From: Pseudomonadota bacterium
Lineage (GTDB): Bacteria > Pseudomonadota > Alphaproteobacteria > Sphingomonadales > Sphingomonadaceae
DNA: 64,000 nucleotides
Direction of reading: 5' to 3'
NCBI GenBank assembly: GCA_023391375.1
Contig: JAEWBB010000011.1
Span: 310,001-374,000 of the forward strand
Part shown: piece after piece, positions 1 through 8,555 of the stretch
How the letters are laid out: the number at the start of each line of letters is the position of its first letter
Position numbering within the stretch: the stretch's first letter is position 1
Notes under the pieces: model-generated
What the model was told of the DNA's origin: nothing
Seen by the model: only the letters and a program-made list of their open reading frames with translations
Database searches by the model: none
Translations under genes and position numbers: made by a program

Positions 1-1438
1 CGATGTCATATTGCCACGCCAGGATATCGAGCGGGTCCTTGCCTTCCAGCGCTTCCATCCCGCCCTGCGGCATCGAGAAGGGGTTGTGGCTGAAGTCGAC
101 CTTCTTGGCGTCCTCGTCATACTCAAACATCGGGAAGTCGACGATCCAGCAGAACTTGAACGCGCCTTCCTCGATCAGGCCGAGCTGTTCGGCGACGCGG
201 TTACGGGCCAGGCCGGCGAGCTTGGCCGCATCGCCTTCCTTGCCGGCGGCGAAAAAGATGCCGTCGTCCGGACCGATGCCGAGCTGCTGGGCAATCTTGT
301 CCATGCCCTCCGTGCCATGGTTCTTGGCGATCGGACCGCCCCACTCCCCGCCTTTGCGGGTCGCGTAGCCGAGGCCGGCGAAGCCTTCCTGACGCGCCCA
401 GTCGTTCATGTCGTCGAAGAACTTGCGGCTCTTCTCGGCGGTGGCTGGCGCGGCGACGGCGCGAACCTTCATGCCCTTTTCGACCATGCCGGCGAACAGG
501 CCGAACCCCGAGCCGACGAAGTGGTCGCCGACGTCATGGACGATCAGCGGATTGCGAAGGTCGGGCTTGTCGCTGCCGTACTTGAGCATCGCCTCGCGAT
601 ACGGAATGCGCGGATAGGCGCCTTGCGTCACGCTGCGGCCGTTCGCGAATTCCTCGAACACGCCCGACAGCACCGGCTCGATGGCGGCGAACACGTCGTC
701 CTGGGTAACGAAGCTCATTTCGAAGTCGAGCTGGTAGAATTCGCCCGGCGAACGGTCGGCGCGGGCGTCTTCGTCGCGGAAGCAGGGCGCGATCTGGAAG
801 TACCGGTCGAAGCCGGCGACCATCAGCAGCTGCTTGAACATCTGCGGCGCCTGCGGGAGCGCGTAGAACTTGCCCGGGTGCACGCGGCTCGGGACGAGGT
901 AATCGCGCGCGCCCTCCGGCGACGAGGCGGTCAGGATCGGCGTCTGGAACTCGGTGAAGCCCTGCTCGATCATCCGGCGGCGGATCGACGAGATGACCTT
1001 CGAGCGCAGCAGGATGTTGGCGTGCAGCCGCTCGCGGCGCAGGTCGAGGTAGCGATAGCGCAGGCGGATATCCTCCGGATATTCCTGCTCGCCGGCCACC
1101 GGCATCGGCAACTCGTCGGCCTTCGACTGGATCTCGACGCTGCGGGCGTACACCTCGATGTCGCCGGTCGGCAGCTTGGCGTTGGTGGTGCCCGCCGCGC
1201 GGTCCTTCACCTCGCCCTCGATCGTCACCACGCTTTCGACGCGCAGGCCCTCGAGGATCGGCAGCGCCGGGCTATCGACGTCGCACACGATCTGCGTCAG
1301 GCCATAATGGTCGCGCAGGTCGACGAACAGCACCCCGCCATGGTCACGCTTGCGGTGAATCCAGCCCGACAGCTTGACGGTCGAGCCGACGTCGGCGGCG
1401 CGAAGGTCGTTGCAGGTGTGGGAACGGTAGGCGTGCAT
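1..1438 (-). CDS. aspS: Aspartate--tRNA ligase (3' end beyond window)
   Basis: Class II aminoacyl-tRNA synthetase that charges tRNA-Asp for cytoplasmic translation. The reverse-strand reading frame starts MHAYRSHTCNDLRAADVG and contains the N-terminal anticodon-binding OB fold (VKLSGWIHRKRDHGGVLFVDLRD), then the class II core with motif 2 (FRDEDARADRSPGEFYQLD) and the bacterial GAD-type insertion. About 479 codons are present and the C-terminal part with class II motif 3 lies left of the window. ATG at 1438 is chosen because it gives the normal short N-terminus. It is divergent from rnd across a 115-base gap. Identity is very secure. Confidence 0.97.
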   Translation of the reverse strand, partial: MHAYRSHTCNDLRAADVGSTVKLSGWIHRKRDHGGVLFVDLRDHYGLTQIVCDVDSPALPILEGLRVESVVTIEGEVKDRAAGTTNAKLPTGDIEVYARSVEIQSKADELPMPVAGEQEYPEDIRLRYRYLDLRRERLHANILLRSKVISSIRRRMIEQGFTEFQTPILTASSPEGARDYLVPSRVHPGKFYALPQAPQMFKQLLMVAGFDRYFQIAPCFRDEDARADRSPGEFYQLDFEMSFVTQDDVFAAIEPVLSGVFEEFANGRSVTQGAYPRIPYREAMLKYGSDKPDLRNPLIVHDVGDHFVGSGFGLFAGMVEKGMKVRAVAAPATAEKSRKFFDDMNDWARQEGFAGLGYATRKGGEWGGPIAKNHGTEGMDKIAQQLGIGPDDGIFFAAGKEGDAAKLAGLARNRVAEQLGLIEEGAFKFCWIVDFPMFEYDEDAKKVDFSHNPFSMPQGGMEALEGKDPLDILAWQYDI

Positions 1439-1515
1439 GGATGGCCCTATTCGGCAAAAGTGACTGTTTGATGCGGGAAAAATCGCGGGCGCCGCTTCAC
1501 CCGTCGAACCGCCCT

Positions 1516-1544
1516 TTGTCAAGGCGCGCACAGGTCGCTATGGC
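1516..1544 (+). promoter_or_regulatory. Possible sigma-70-type promoter for rnd
   Basis: TTGTCA at 1516-1521 and TATGGC at 1539-1544 are separated by 17 bases and end 9 bases before the rnd ATG. The spacing is ideal and the -35 is good, but the -10 is weak and the implied leader would be very short. This is inference from the motif only. Confidence 0.3.
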
Positions 1545-1553
1545 GCGGCCCAC

Positions 1554-2738
1554 ATGAAAATTCACCCGTTGATCACCACCACCGACGCCCTCAATGCCCT
1601 GGTCGAGCGTCTATCCGCCTCCCCGTTCGTCGCCGTGGACACCGAGTTCATGCGCGAGAACACCTACTGGCCGGAACTCTGCCTCCTTCAGATCGCCGAC
1701 GCCGACGAAGCCGCGGCGATCGATCCCAAGGCCGACGGCCTCGACATGACGAGCCTGCTCGACCTGCTGGTCAACAATGACGAAGTGTTGAAGGTCTTCC
1801 ATGCCGGAGGGCAGGACCTGGAGATCATCCATAACCTGACCGGAAAGGTGCCGGTGCCGCTGTTCGACACCCAGATCGCGGCCATGGCCTTGGGCTATGG
1901 CGAGCAAATCGGCTATTCGAACCTGGTCGAGAGCATGCTCGGCCACAGCCTCGACAAGGGCGCGCGGTTTACCGACTGGTCGCGCCGTCCGCTCGACAAG
2001 CGCCAGCTCGATTATGCCATCGCCGACGTCACGCATTTGTCGGTCATCTTCCCCAAGATGGTACAGAAGCTGAAGAAGACCGGACGCGGCGACTGGCTGG
2101 ACGAAGAAATGGAGCGGCTGGCCGATCCGTCGAGCTTCGCATTCGAACCGGAGGACGCCTGGAAGCGCCTCAAGCTGCCGAGCCGCAATCCGGCGGTACT
2201 GGGTCGCCTCAAGGCGCTGGCCGGCTGGCGCGAGACCGAGGCGCGAGGCAAGAACCTGCCGCGCGGCCGCATCATCAAGGACGATACGCTGAACGAACTG
2301 GCCAGCCATCCGCCGCGGAACCAGGACGACCTCGGCAAGGTGCGCGGCCTGTCTTCGGGCTGGCGCAATAACGACATCGGCGCGCGCCTGATGAACGCGC
2401 TGGCCGATGCCGAGCCGATGGGGCCGGACGACCTTCCGTCGCGCGAACCGCGCCATCCGGGCCTCACCAAGGACGCCGCGCTGGTCAGCGACCTGTTGAA
2501 GCTTCTCCTCAAGATTCGCGCCAAGGAAGTCGGCGTCGCCTCGAAGCTGATCGCCCGCTCGGACGACCTCGAAGCGCTCGCTGCCGGGGTTCGCAGCAAC
2601 CTCGGTATCCTCAGCGGCTGGCGGTTCGAGCAGTTCGGCCGCGATGCCCTCGACCTCGTCGAAGGACGGCTCGGTTTCGCGACCGAAAATGGCAAGCTCA
2701 AGATGAGCCGGCTCGAAGTGCAGGAACCGGTGGCCTGA
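1554..2738 (+). CDS. rnd: Ribonuclease D
   Basis: 3'-5' exoribonuclease that trims tRNA precursors and other structured RNA 3' ends. The 394-aa protein has the DEDDy catalytic set: D29 and E31 (VDTEF), D88 (HAGGQDLE), and Y154/D158 (DYAIADV). An HRDC-type RNA-binding region follows around residues 205-290 and a second helical region fills the C-terminus, matching the usual RNase D length of about 375-390. It is divergent from aspS and is followed 35 bases later by a small lipoprotein gene. Identity is secure. Confidence 0.95.
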   Translation: MKIHPLITTTDALNALVERLSASPFVAVDTEFMRENTYWPELCLLQIADADEAAAIDPKADGLDMTSLLDLLVNNDEVLKVFHAGGQDLEIIHNLTGKVPVPLFDTQIAAMALGYGEQIGYSNLVESMLGHSLDKGARFTDWSRRPLDKRQLDYAIADVTHLSVIFPKMVQKLKKTGRGDWLDEEMERLADPSSFAFEPEDAWKRLKLPSRNPAVLGRLKALAGWRETEARGKNLPRGRIIKDDTLNELASHPPRNQDDLGKVRGLSSGWRNNDIGARLMNALADAEPMGPDDLPSREPRHPGLTKDAALVSDLLKLLLKIRAKEVGVASKLIARSDDLEALAAGVRSNLGILSGWRFEQFGRDALDLVEGRLGFATENGKLKMSRLEVQEPVA

Positions 2739-2773
2739 CCCGTTCATTGGTCGGGAAACGACCGGAGAATAAG

Positions 2774-3049
2774 ATGCGTTTCCTTGCCCTTGCCCCGCTC
2801 ATCGCCCTTGGCGCTTGTGCGACCACCGCCCCGATGAGCCCGACATTGCGCTGCGACGCGGCGCCGGCCAAGGCTTTCGTCGGCCAACCGGCAAGCCAGG
2901 ATGTGGGTGCGAAAATGCTGGCCGCGTCGGGCGCATCGGTGATCCGCTGGGTCGGTTTCGGCCAGATGGTGACGATGGAATTCCGCGAAGGCCGCCTGAC
3001 CGTCGGCCTCGACGCGCAGAACCGCGTGTCGACCGTAGCCTGCACTTAA
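2774..3049 (+). CDS. Small lipoprotein, I78-type peptidase inhibitor family
   Basis: A 91-aa predicted lipoprotein. The N-terminus MRFLALAPLIALGACATT is a lipoprotein signal with lipobox LGAC, so Cys14 should be the lipidated residue. The remainder (Cys-Asp near residue 27, then VGQPASQDVGAKML, IRWVGFGQMVTMEF, RLTVGLDAQNRVSTVAC) matches the I78 inhibitor fold, whose signature includes a G-x-D/N-R-x near the C-terminus. The ATG at 2774 is preferred over an upstream start because the signal peptide begins there and a GGAGAA sequence lies just upstream. The protease target is unknown. Confidence 0.75.
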   Translation: MRFLALAPLIALGACATTAPMSPTLRCDAAPAKAFVGQPASQDVGAKMLAASGASVIRWVGFGQMVTMEFREGRLTVGLDAQNRVSTVACT

Positions 3050-3050
3050 A

Positions 3051-4508
3051 TCAGCCGAATTCGACCACGCCTTCGCGATCCATCGCCTTGGCCAGCGCGA
3101 CGAGTCGGCGTTCGACCGGGGCGGCGTAGAGATCTGCCGACTTGGTCGGCAGCTTGAGGATCACCTTGCGACCGCGTCGCGTCAGGCTGGTGCGGCGAAG
3201 CAGCACTTCCGTGCCGCCCGACAGGCGCTGGGCGAGGCGGATCGCCCGCCCCCACGCCTCGGCACGCTCTTCCTCGCCCGGGCGGAGCAAGGCCGCGAGC
3301 CGGCGGTCGAACAGGCCCTTTCCGCTGAACGCCGAATGGAGCGTGCGCCCGAGAAGCGCGCGGCCATGGGCGTCGATGCCGACCCAGTTGCCGTGGATGG
3401 CGAGGTCGACCGCCCGCTCGCTGCGAAAATCGGGATGCGCGTTCCAGGCGATATCGCCGAGCAGGCACGCGGCCAGTCGGTAGCGCTGGGCCTCGGGCGG
3501 GTCGTCGTCGAACAGGTCCGACAGCCAGTCATCCAGCAGGGCGCCATGATCGCCAAAGCGGCCAAGCCGCTGCGCCGCCTCGAGAGACGCCGCCAGCAAC
3601 GGGTCTTCCCGGCGCACGGCGTCGGACAGGTCGCGGTAGAGGAGGCCCTCGCGCAGGCCGAAGGCGCTGGTCAGGATGCGCTTGGGTTCAAGCTGCTCCG
3701 ATAGCGCACGGAGCATCGCCAGGCCGGGAGCGAGCGTGACGACACGGCTCGGCGAAATGCCCATCGAACGCATCAGCTCTTCGTGCGGGATTGTCGAAAC
3801 GGCTTTTTCCAGCTCGCCGAAGCGGGCCGGATCGATCCGGTGATGGTGGAGGATCGGCAGCGGATGGTCGAGCAGCGCGAGGTCGAGCTGGGCGAGAGCG
3901 CGCAGCGATCCCCCGACGAGGTAGAGCGCGTGGTCGCGCGCCGCGCCGGCCAGCAACTTCGACGGCAGGCCCGCGCCGATCGCCTTGCGCAGGACGCCGA
4001 CGCTGCGTCCCTCGATCCGCTGGACGCCGAGCGGGAGGCTGACCCCCTCCCCGACCATGCCACGCGCCACGCCGACCAGTTCGAGGCTACCGCCGCCAAG
4101 GTCGGCGACGATACCGTTGGCCCGCGGGAAGGCGGACAACACGCCAAGTCCGGCCAGTTCCGCTTCCTCGCTGCCATCGATCAGGCGCGGCTTGAGGCCG
4201 AGCGCGATGACCTCCTTCAGGAACGCCTTGCCGTTGCTGGCGTCGCGAACCGCGGCGGTGGCGACCGTCGTCAATTTCTTCACGCCGATTGCCTTGGCCA
4301 CCCGTGCGAAGCGGCCCAGCGCGGTCAGCGCCTTGTCTCGGCTTTCCTGGTCGATAGCGCCGTCTCGTGCCACGCCGCGACCGAGGCCCGCCGTCACCTT
4401 TTCGTTGAACAGCGGCGCCGGCACGCGTTCGTTGCCCGCAAACACCACCAGGCGCACCGAATTCGACCCGATGTCGATGATCCCGACCGGACCGAAATCG
4501 CCCCTCAC
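3051..4508 (-). CDS. ppx: Exopolyphosphatase / Ppx-GppA phosphatase family
   Basis: Hydrolyses inorganic polyphosphate (and possibly pppGpp) from the chain end. The 485-aa protein has the ASKHA fold signatures GIIDIGSNSVRLVVF near the N-terminus and IVADLGGGSLELV near residue 140, followed by the long alphaproteobacterial C-terminal HD-like helical domain. Its ATG overlaps the ppk stop by 4 bases, so synthesis and breakdown of polyphosphate are coupled in one operon. The gene ends one base from the small lipoprotein gene on the other strand. Identity is secure; the PPX versus GppA preference cannot be read from sequence alone. Confidence 0.92.
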   Translation of the reverse strand: MRGDFGPVGIIDIGSNSVRLVVFAGNERVPAPLFNEKVTAGLGRGVARDGAIDQESRDKALTALGRFARVAKAIGVKKLTTVATAAVRDASNGKAFLKEVIALGLKPRLIDGSEEAELAGLGVLSAFPRANGIVADLGGGSLELVGVARGMVGEGVSLPLGVQRIEGRSVGVLRKAIGAGLPSKLLAGAARDHALYLVGGSLRALAQLDLALLDHPLPILHHHRIDPARFGELEKAVSTIPHEELMRSMGISPSRVVTLAPGLAMLRALSEQLEPKRILTSAFGLREGLLYRDLSDAVRREDPLLAASLEAAQRLGRFGDHGALLDDWLSDLFDDDPPEAQRYRLAACLLGDIAWNAHPDFRSERAVDLAIHGNWVGIDAHGRALLGRTLHSAFSGKGLFDRRLAALLRPGEEERAEAWGRAIRLAQRLSGGTEVLLRRTSLTRRGRKVILKLPTKSADLYAAPVERRLVALAKAMDREGVVEFG

Positions 4509-6637
4509 GATTCGCTCCCACCGCGCTGCGCCAGCTTGAGCTTGGGCACCGCCTTGCCCGCCAGCGCCGCGCCGCGCCCGGACAGCGAGGGGTTGGTCAT
4601 GAAATAGTCGTGGATGTTGAAATGGCGCTTTCCCGGCTTTTCGCGCTGGTAGCTGCCGTCGGGCTGGAGGACCCAGCTCTGCTCATTGTCGATCAGGTTG
4701 GCGATCATCACCTGGTCGAGGACCTGGGCGTGGACCGTCGGATTGTCGATCGGCAGCAGCACTTCCACCCGGCGATCGAAGTTGCGCGGCATCCAGTCGG
4801 CCGACGACAGGAAGACCTTCGCGCCATTATGCGGTAGCGTGCCACCGTTGGCGAAGACAAACACCCGGCTATGCTCGAGGAAGCGCCCGACGATCGACTT
4901 GACGCGAATGCGGTCCGACAGGCCGGAAACGCCGGGTTTCAGGCAGCAAATTCCGCGCACGATGAGCTCGATCGTGACGCCCGCACCGCTGGCTTCGTAC
5001 AGCTTGTCGATCACCCTGGGATCGACCAGCGCGTTCATCTTGGCCCAGATCGCAGCCGGCTTCCCCGCCTTGGCGTTGGCGATTTCCGAATCGATCAGGG
5101 CCATGACCTTGTCGCGCAGGCCCCGCGGGCTGAGCGTCAGCTTTTCCAGCCCCTTGGGCTGCACATAGCCGGTGACGAGGTTGAACAGCTTGGCCGCGTC
5201 GCGCGCCATCGGTGCGCTGTCGGTGAAGTAACTGAGGTCGGTGTACACCTTGGCCGTCGTCGGGTGGTAGTTGCCCGTGCCGAAGTGGCAGTAGGTGCGC
5301 ATGCGCGCCCCCTCCCGTCGTACGACCATCGACACCTTCGCGTGGGTCTTCCACTCGACGAAGCCGTAGATGACCTGCACCCCGGCGCGTTCGAGGCGGC
5401 TTGCCCAGAGCAGGTTCTGCTCCTCGTCGAAGCGCGCCTTCAATTCCACCACCGCGGTGACCGACTTGCCGGCCTCGGCGGCCGCGACCAGCGCGTCGAT
5501 GATCGGCGACTGGCTACCCGCGCGGTACAGCGTCTGCTTGATGGCGACGACGTCCGGGTCTTCCGCGGCTTGCCGCAGGAACGCGACCACCACCTCGAAG
5601 CTTTCGTAGGGATGGTGGACGACGAAGTCCTTGCCCTTGATCGCCGCGAAGCAATCGCCGTCATGTTCGAGGATTCGCTCCGGAAAGCGCGGGGTGTAGG
5701 GCTGGAACTTGAGGTCGGGGCGCTCGACGTCGACCAGGCCGGCAAGGTCGGCGATGCCGATCAAACCGCTCGATTCGGCGATCAGGGCGCTGTCGGCGCC
5801 AAGGCCGTCGCGCACGCGCTCTTCGAGTTCGGGCGGCGTGTCCGCACTGAACTCGAGGCGGATCACCCGGCCGCGCCGGCGACGCTTGATGGCCGAACGG
5901 AAGTAGCGGACGAGGTCTTCGGCCTCCTCGCTGACCTCGATATCGCTGTCCCGTAGCGCACGGAACGCACCCCAATGGACCTGTTCGAACCCGGGAAAGA
6001 TCAGGTCGAAATGCTTCCGCACGACCCGCTCGATGGCGATGAAGCGCGCGACCGTCCCCTGCCCCGGCAAGCGGACGAACCGCGGCAAGGTCGGCGGGAT
6101 CATCAACAGTTCGTCGACCCGCTCGCGCTTGCGGCCGCGCTCCAGCGTGAAGACGAGGCTGAAGCTGCGGCCCGGGATGAACGGGAACGGGTGTGAGGGA
6201 TCAAGCGCCTGCGGCGTCAGGACCGGCAGGATCTGGTCGCTGAAATGGCCCTCGAGCCACTCCGCTTCGTCCTTGGTCAGCTCGTCCGCGCTGATGACGG
6301 CGATCCCCGCCTCCGCCAGCGCTTCGCGCAGGACCAGCCACTCGGCCTGCTGGGCGATGACCAGCGCATCGGCGGCCTCCGACACCGCTTCCAGCTGCTG
6401 ACCGGGCGTCATCCCGTCGACCGACGGCTCCTCGATCCCGCGTAACTGCTGGCCCTTGAGACCGGCCACTCGCGTCATGAAAAATTCGTCGAGGTTGGCG
6501 CCACAGATCGACAGGAAGCGCAGCCGCTCCAGCAGCGGGTGGCCGGGGTTGGATGCTTCGTCCAGCACGCGGCGGTTGAACGCCAGCCAGCTTAGCTCGC
6601 GATTGAAATAGCGCTCCGGGTGCGTGGCCGCGCTCAT
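4505..6637 (-). CDS. ppk: Polyphosphate kinase 1
   Basis: Reversibly polymerises ATP gamma-phosphate into polyphosphate. The 710-aa protein has the usual PPK1 length and order: an N-terminal helical domain (YFNRELSWLAFNRRVL), head domain, and two phospholipase-D-like C-terminal domains with the histidine-containing YCHFGTGNYHPTTAKVYTD and LEHSRVFVF segments. The start at 6637 is chosen because the N-terminal motif begins right after it and because its ATG overlaps the hdaA stop by 4 bases (ATGA). It is followed by ppx, also with an ATGA overlap. Identity is secure. Confidence 0.97.
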   Translation of the reverse strand: MSAATHPERYFNRELSWLAFNRRVLDEASNPGHPLLERLRFLSICGANLDEFFMTRVAGLKGQQLRGIEEPSVDGMTPGQQLEAVSEAADALVIAQQAEWLVLREALAEAGIAVISADELTKDEAEWLEGHFSDQILPVLTPQALDPSHPFPFIPGRSFSLVFTLERGRKRERVDELLMIPPTLPRFVRLPGQGTVARFIAIERVVRKHFDLIFPGFEQVHWGAFRALRDSDIEVSEEAEDLVRYFRSAIKRRRRGRVIRLEFSADTPPELEERVRDGLGADSALIAESSGLIGIADLAGLVDVERPDLKFQPYTPRFPERILEHDGDCFAAIKGKDFVVHHPYESFEVVVAFLRQAAEDPDVVAIKQTLYRAGSQSPIIDALVAAAEAGKSVTAVVELKARFDEEQNLLWASRLERAGVQVIYGFVEWKTHAKVSMVVRREGARMRTYCHFGTGNYHPTTAKVYTDLSYFTDSAPMARDAAKLFNLVTGYVQPKGLEKLTLSPRGLRDKVMALIDSEIANAKAGKPAAIWAKMNALVDPRVIDKLYEASGAGVTIELIVRGICCLKPGVSGLSDRIRVKSIVGRFLEHSRVFVFANGGTLPHNGAKVFLSSADWMPRNFDRRVEVLLPIDNPTVHAQVLDQVMIANLIDNEQSWVLQPDGSYQREKPGKRHFNIHDYFMTNPSLSGRGAALAGKAVPKLKLAQRGGSES

Positions 6638-7254
6638 GCCGCGCCGCGCTGGTCGATTAGGCCGCCCTCGGCCAAGGCACGGCGGACGGTGGGAATGGTA
6701 AGCCGCGCGCGCTCGGCGATGGCGAAGCGGTCGATCGATTCGACGATTCGTTCGGCATTCCAGTAGCTGCGCTCGACCCGGCTGCCGAGATAACCGAGCA
6801 CCTCGTCCGGGACATGCACCCCCCGGTCCGCGAACAGCAGCCGGATGACGCCCTTGAACAGCAGGTCGTCGGGTTCGCCGATAGCGATCACCGGCGTGAC
6901 CGCGAGGCGTGTGCGCAGGTCGGGAAGTGACGGGACGAACGGCGCGTCGGCGATCATCACCAGCGGACGGCCACTGTCGGCCGCCGCGTTCCATGCGTGG
7001 AACAGCGCCTCCTCGTCATGCGCCTCGGCGCGTTCGACCAGCGTGCCGTGCACCCGGTTGCAGAATGTCCGACCCAGGAGCGATCGGCCGGAGCGGCGTG
7101 GACCGGTCAGGATCGTCGCCTTGACCGGCCAAAGACTCCATTGCCGGAAATGGTCGAACGCCGCGCGGTTCGCGTCGGAAACGAGGAAACGGTCCTCATC
7201 CGGTGCCTGGGGCCAGTCGAGCGGGAGCGCGATCTGGTCCTGCGGCGTCTTCAT
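6634..7254 (-). CDS. hdaA: DnaA regulatory inactivator, Hda/HdaA-type
   Basis: A 206-aa DnaA-like AAA+ protein without a DNA-binding domain. The N-terminus QIALPLDWP resembles the clamp-binding QL[S/D]LP-type motif of Hda, which ties it to the beta clamp to promote hydrolysis of DnaA-ATP. The P-loop is GPRRSGRS, with Arg in place of the Walker Lys, as also seen in E. coli Hda. The arginine-finger region (SRVERSYWNAERIVESID) is present. ATG at 7254 overlaps the upstream gene stop by 4 bases, and its stop overlaps the ppk start. The position before ppk is common in alphaproteobacteria. Confidence 0.88.
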   Translation of the reverse strand: MKTPQDQIALPLDWPQAPDEDRFLVSDANRAAFDHFRQWSLWPVKATILTGPRRSGRSLLGRTFCNRVHGTLVERAEAHDEEALFHAWNAAADSGRPLVMIADAPFVPSLPDLRTRLAVTPVIAIGEPDDLLFKGVIRLLFADRGVHVPDEVLGYLGSRVERSYWNAERIVESIDRFAIAERARLTIPTVRRALAEGGLIDQRGAA

Positions 7255-8495
7255 TGCGCCGGGACCGGTGGCGGCGGCGGGGCCGGCGCAGCGACGGGCG
7301 GCGGCGGCGGCGCGACCGGCCTTACGGCGCGGAGCATGCCGCCAACGTAATCGACGGCCCATCCTCGCGCCATCAGGGCCGCTCGAAGCGACGAGGCGTC
7401 GCCATGCCAGCTGACGATCAGGGTGGACGTCCCGCCGAGGGCCACGCTCCGCTCCGTCACTGCATCGACCCCCTGGATCGCGCGGAGCTGGCCCACGGCT
7501 GCACTGAGGCTCGCGGCATCCGGCGCGGTGAAGATCAGCTGGATCACGCTGACAGGCCCCTTCGGACCGTCGACCTCGGCCTGCTCTTCTTCCGGCGGCG
7601 GGGGCGGCGGCTGGATGATCAGCGAAGCGTCGCCCTTGACGATACCGGCGGCGAGCGCCTGTGCGAACAGCGCGTCCATCTTCGCCACGCCTTCGCGCAT
7701 CATACGCGGCATGTCGGCGCTGTTCTTCGCTTCGAGGAAGAAGGTGCCGAGCAGCTTGCGGTCGGGACCGAAGCTGCCCACGAAGGTCGCGCGGGCCGGT
7801 CCGCCCGGGTAAAGCCGTTCGACGTCGACCTCGGCGACCAACACGTTGGCGGCGCCATACAGGTCGAGGACGTTCCTCCACCAGCCACGCCCGGGCCGGC
7901 GGACCTGCGCGGCGTTGACGAACAGCGGGTCGGCGCCATTGCCGGACACCCGCACATAATCGATCGGGCTTTGCGCGGTGCGGTATTCGGCCCAGGCCTG
8001 CTGCCAGCTGTTCTTGAGCTCGACCGAGGTCGGCGTTCCGCCGCTAATCATGATCGGGATGAGCAGCATCGGCGCCGAATGGCGGGTCGGACCGCCGACG
8101 CCGAGCAATTCGCCCGACCGCTGGCGATCGAAAAGGATGCCGAGGTCGGCGATGTAGCGGGTCGGTCCGACCTGCTCCTTTTCCACCACGATCGAGCTGA
8201 CCAGCCCGTCGAGCGTCGAATCGGAAAGGTTCGGCGCTTCGCTGGCCGGCCGCTTGTGAACCTTTGCCCATAATGCCTTGAACCCCTCGCGCTGGGCGAT
8301 TCGCCAGCCGGCGAAGCGGGCCGCCTGGCTGTCCTTGCCGCCGACATCGACATGGATGCCGTTGATTTCGAGGGTCTGGCTGCTGTCGACCGGCAGAATG
8401 CCACGGTCGCCGCTTTCCATCTGGGCGAGGACGGCCGGGACCGCCAACACGAGGAGGACGAGGGCGGGCAGGAAGAAGCGTCTGGGTCGGCGCAT
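7251..8495 (-). CDS. Uncharacterised exported protein (HMA-like/DUF2066-like, no cysteines)
   Basis: A 414-aa protein with an N-terminal signal or anchor (MRRPRRFFLPALVLLVLAVPAVLAQ). The centre resembles DUF2066-type periplasmic proteins. A ferredoxin-like stretch (VIQLIFTAPDAASLSAAVGQLRAIQGVDAV) follows, of the kind that annotators label heavy-metal-associated, and proline-rich linkers precede it and end the protein. I see no Cys at all, so metal binding through CxxC is not possible. It is first in the operon with hdaA, ppk and ppx (ATGA overlaps) and is divergent from purM. Function is unknown; the family assignments are impressions. Confidence 0.7.
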   Translation of the reverse strand: MRRPRRFFLPALVLLVLAVPAVLAQMESGDRGILPVDSSQTLEINGIHVDVGGKDSQAARFAGWRIAQREGFKALWAKVHKRPASEAPNLSDSTLDGLVSSIVVEKEQVGPTRYIADLGILFDRQRSGELLGVGGPTRHSAPMLLIPIMISGGTPTSVELKNSWQQAWAEYRTAQSPIDYVRVSGNGADPLFVNAAQVRRPGRGWWRNVLDLYGAANVLVAEVDVERLYPGGPARATFVGSFGPDRKLLGTFFLEAKNSADMPRMMREGVAKMDALFAQALAAGIVKGDASLIIQPPPPPPEEEQAEVDGPKGPVSVIQLIFTAPDAASLSAAVGQLRAIQGVDAVTERSVALGGTSTLIVSWHGDASSLRAALMARGWAVDYVGGMLRAVRPVAPPPPPVAAPAPPPPPVPAQ

Positions 8496-8555
8496 AGGGG
8501 GCTTTTGGCGACAACGGCGTGGAAATCCAAGCGCGATGTGGCTAACCGGCACGCC

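Noticed and set aside
11..1471. 486-codon plus-strand frame opposite aspS
   Set aside because: Arg/Ala/Glu/His-rich translation typical of antisense shadows; the minus strand encodes aspS with clear motifs.
1611..2747. 378-codon minus-strand frame opposite rnd
   Set aside because: Antisense shadow of rnd, which has a full DEDD catalytic set.
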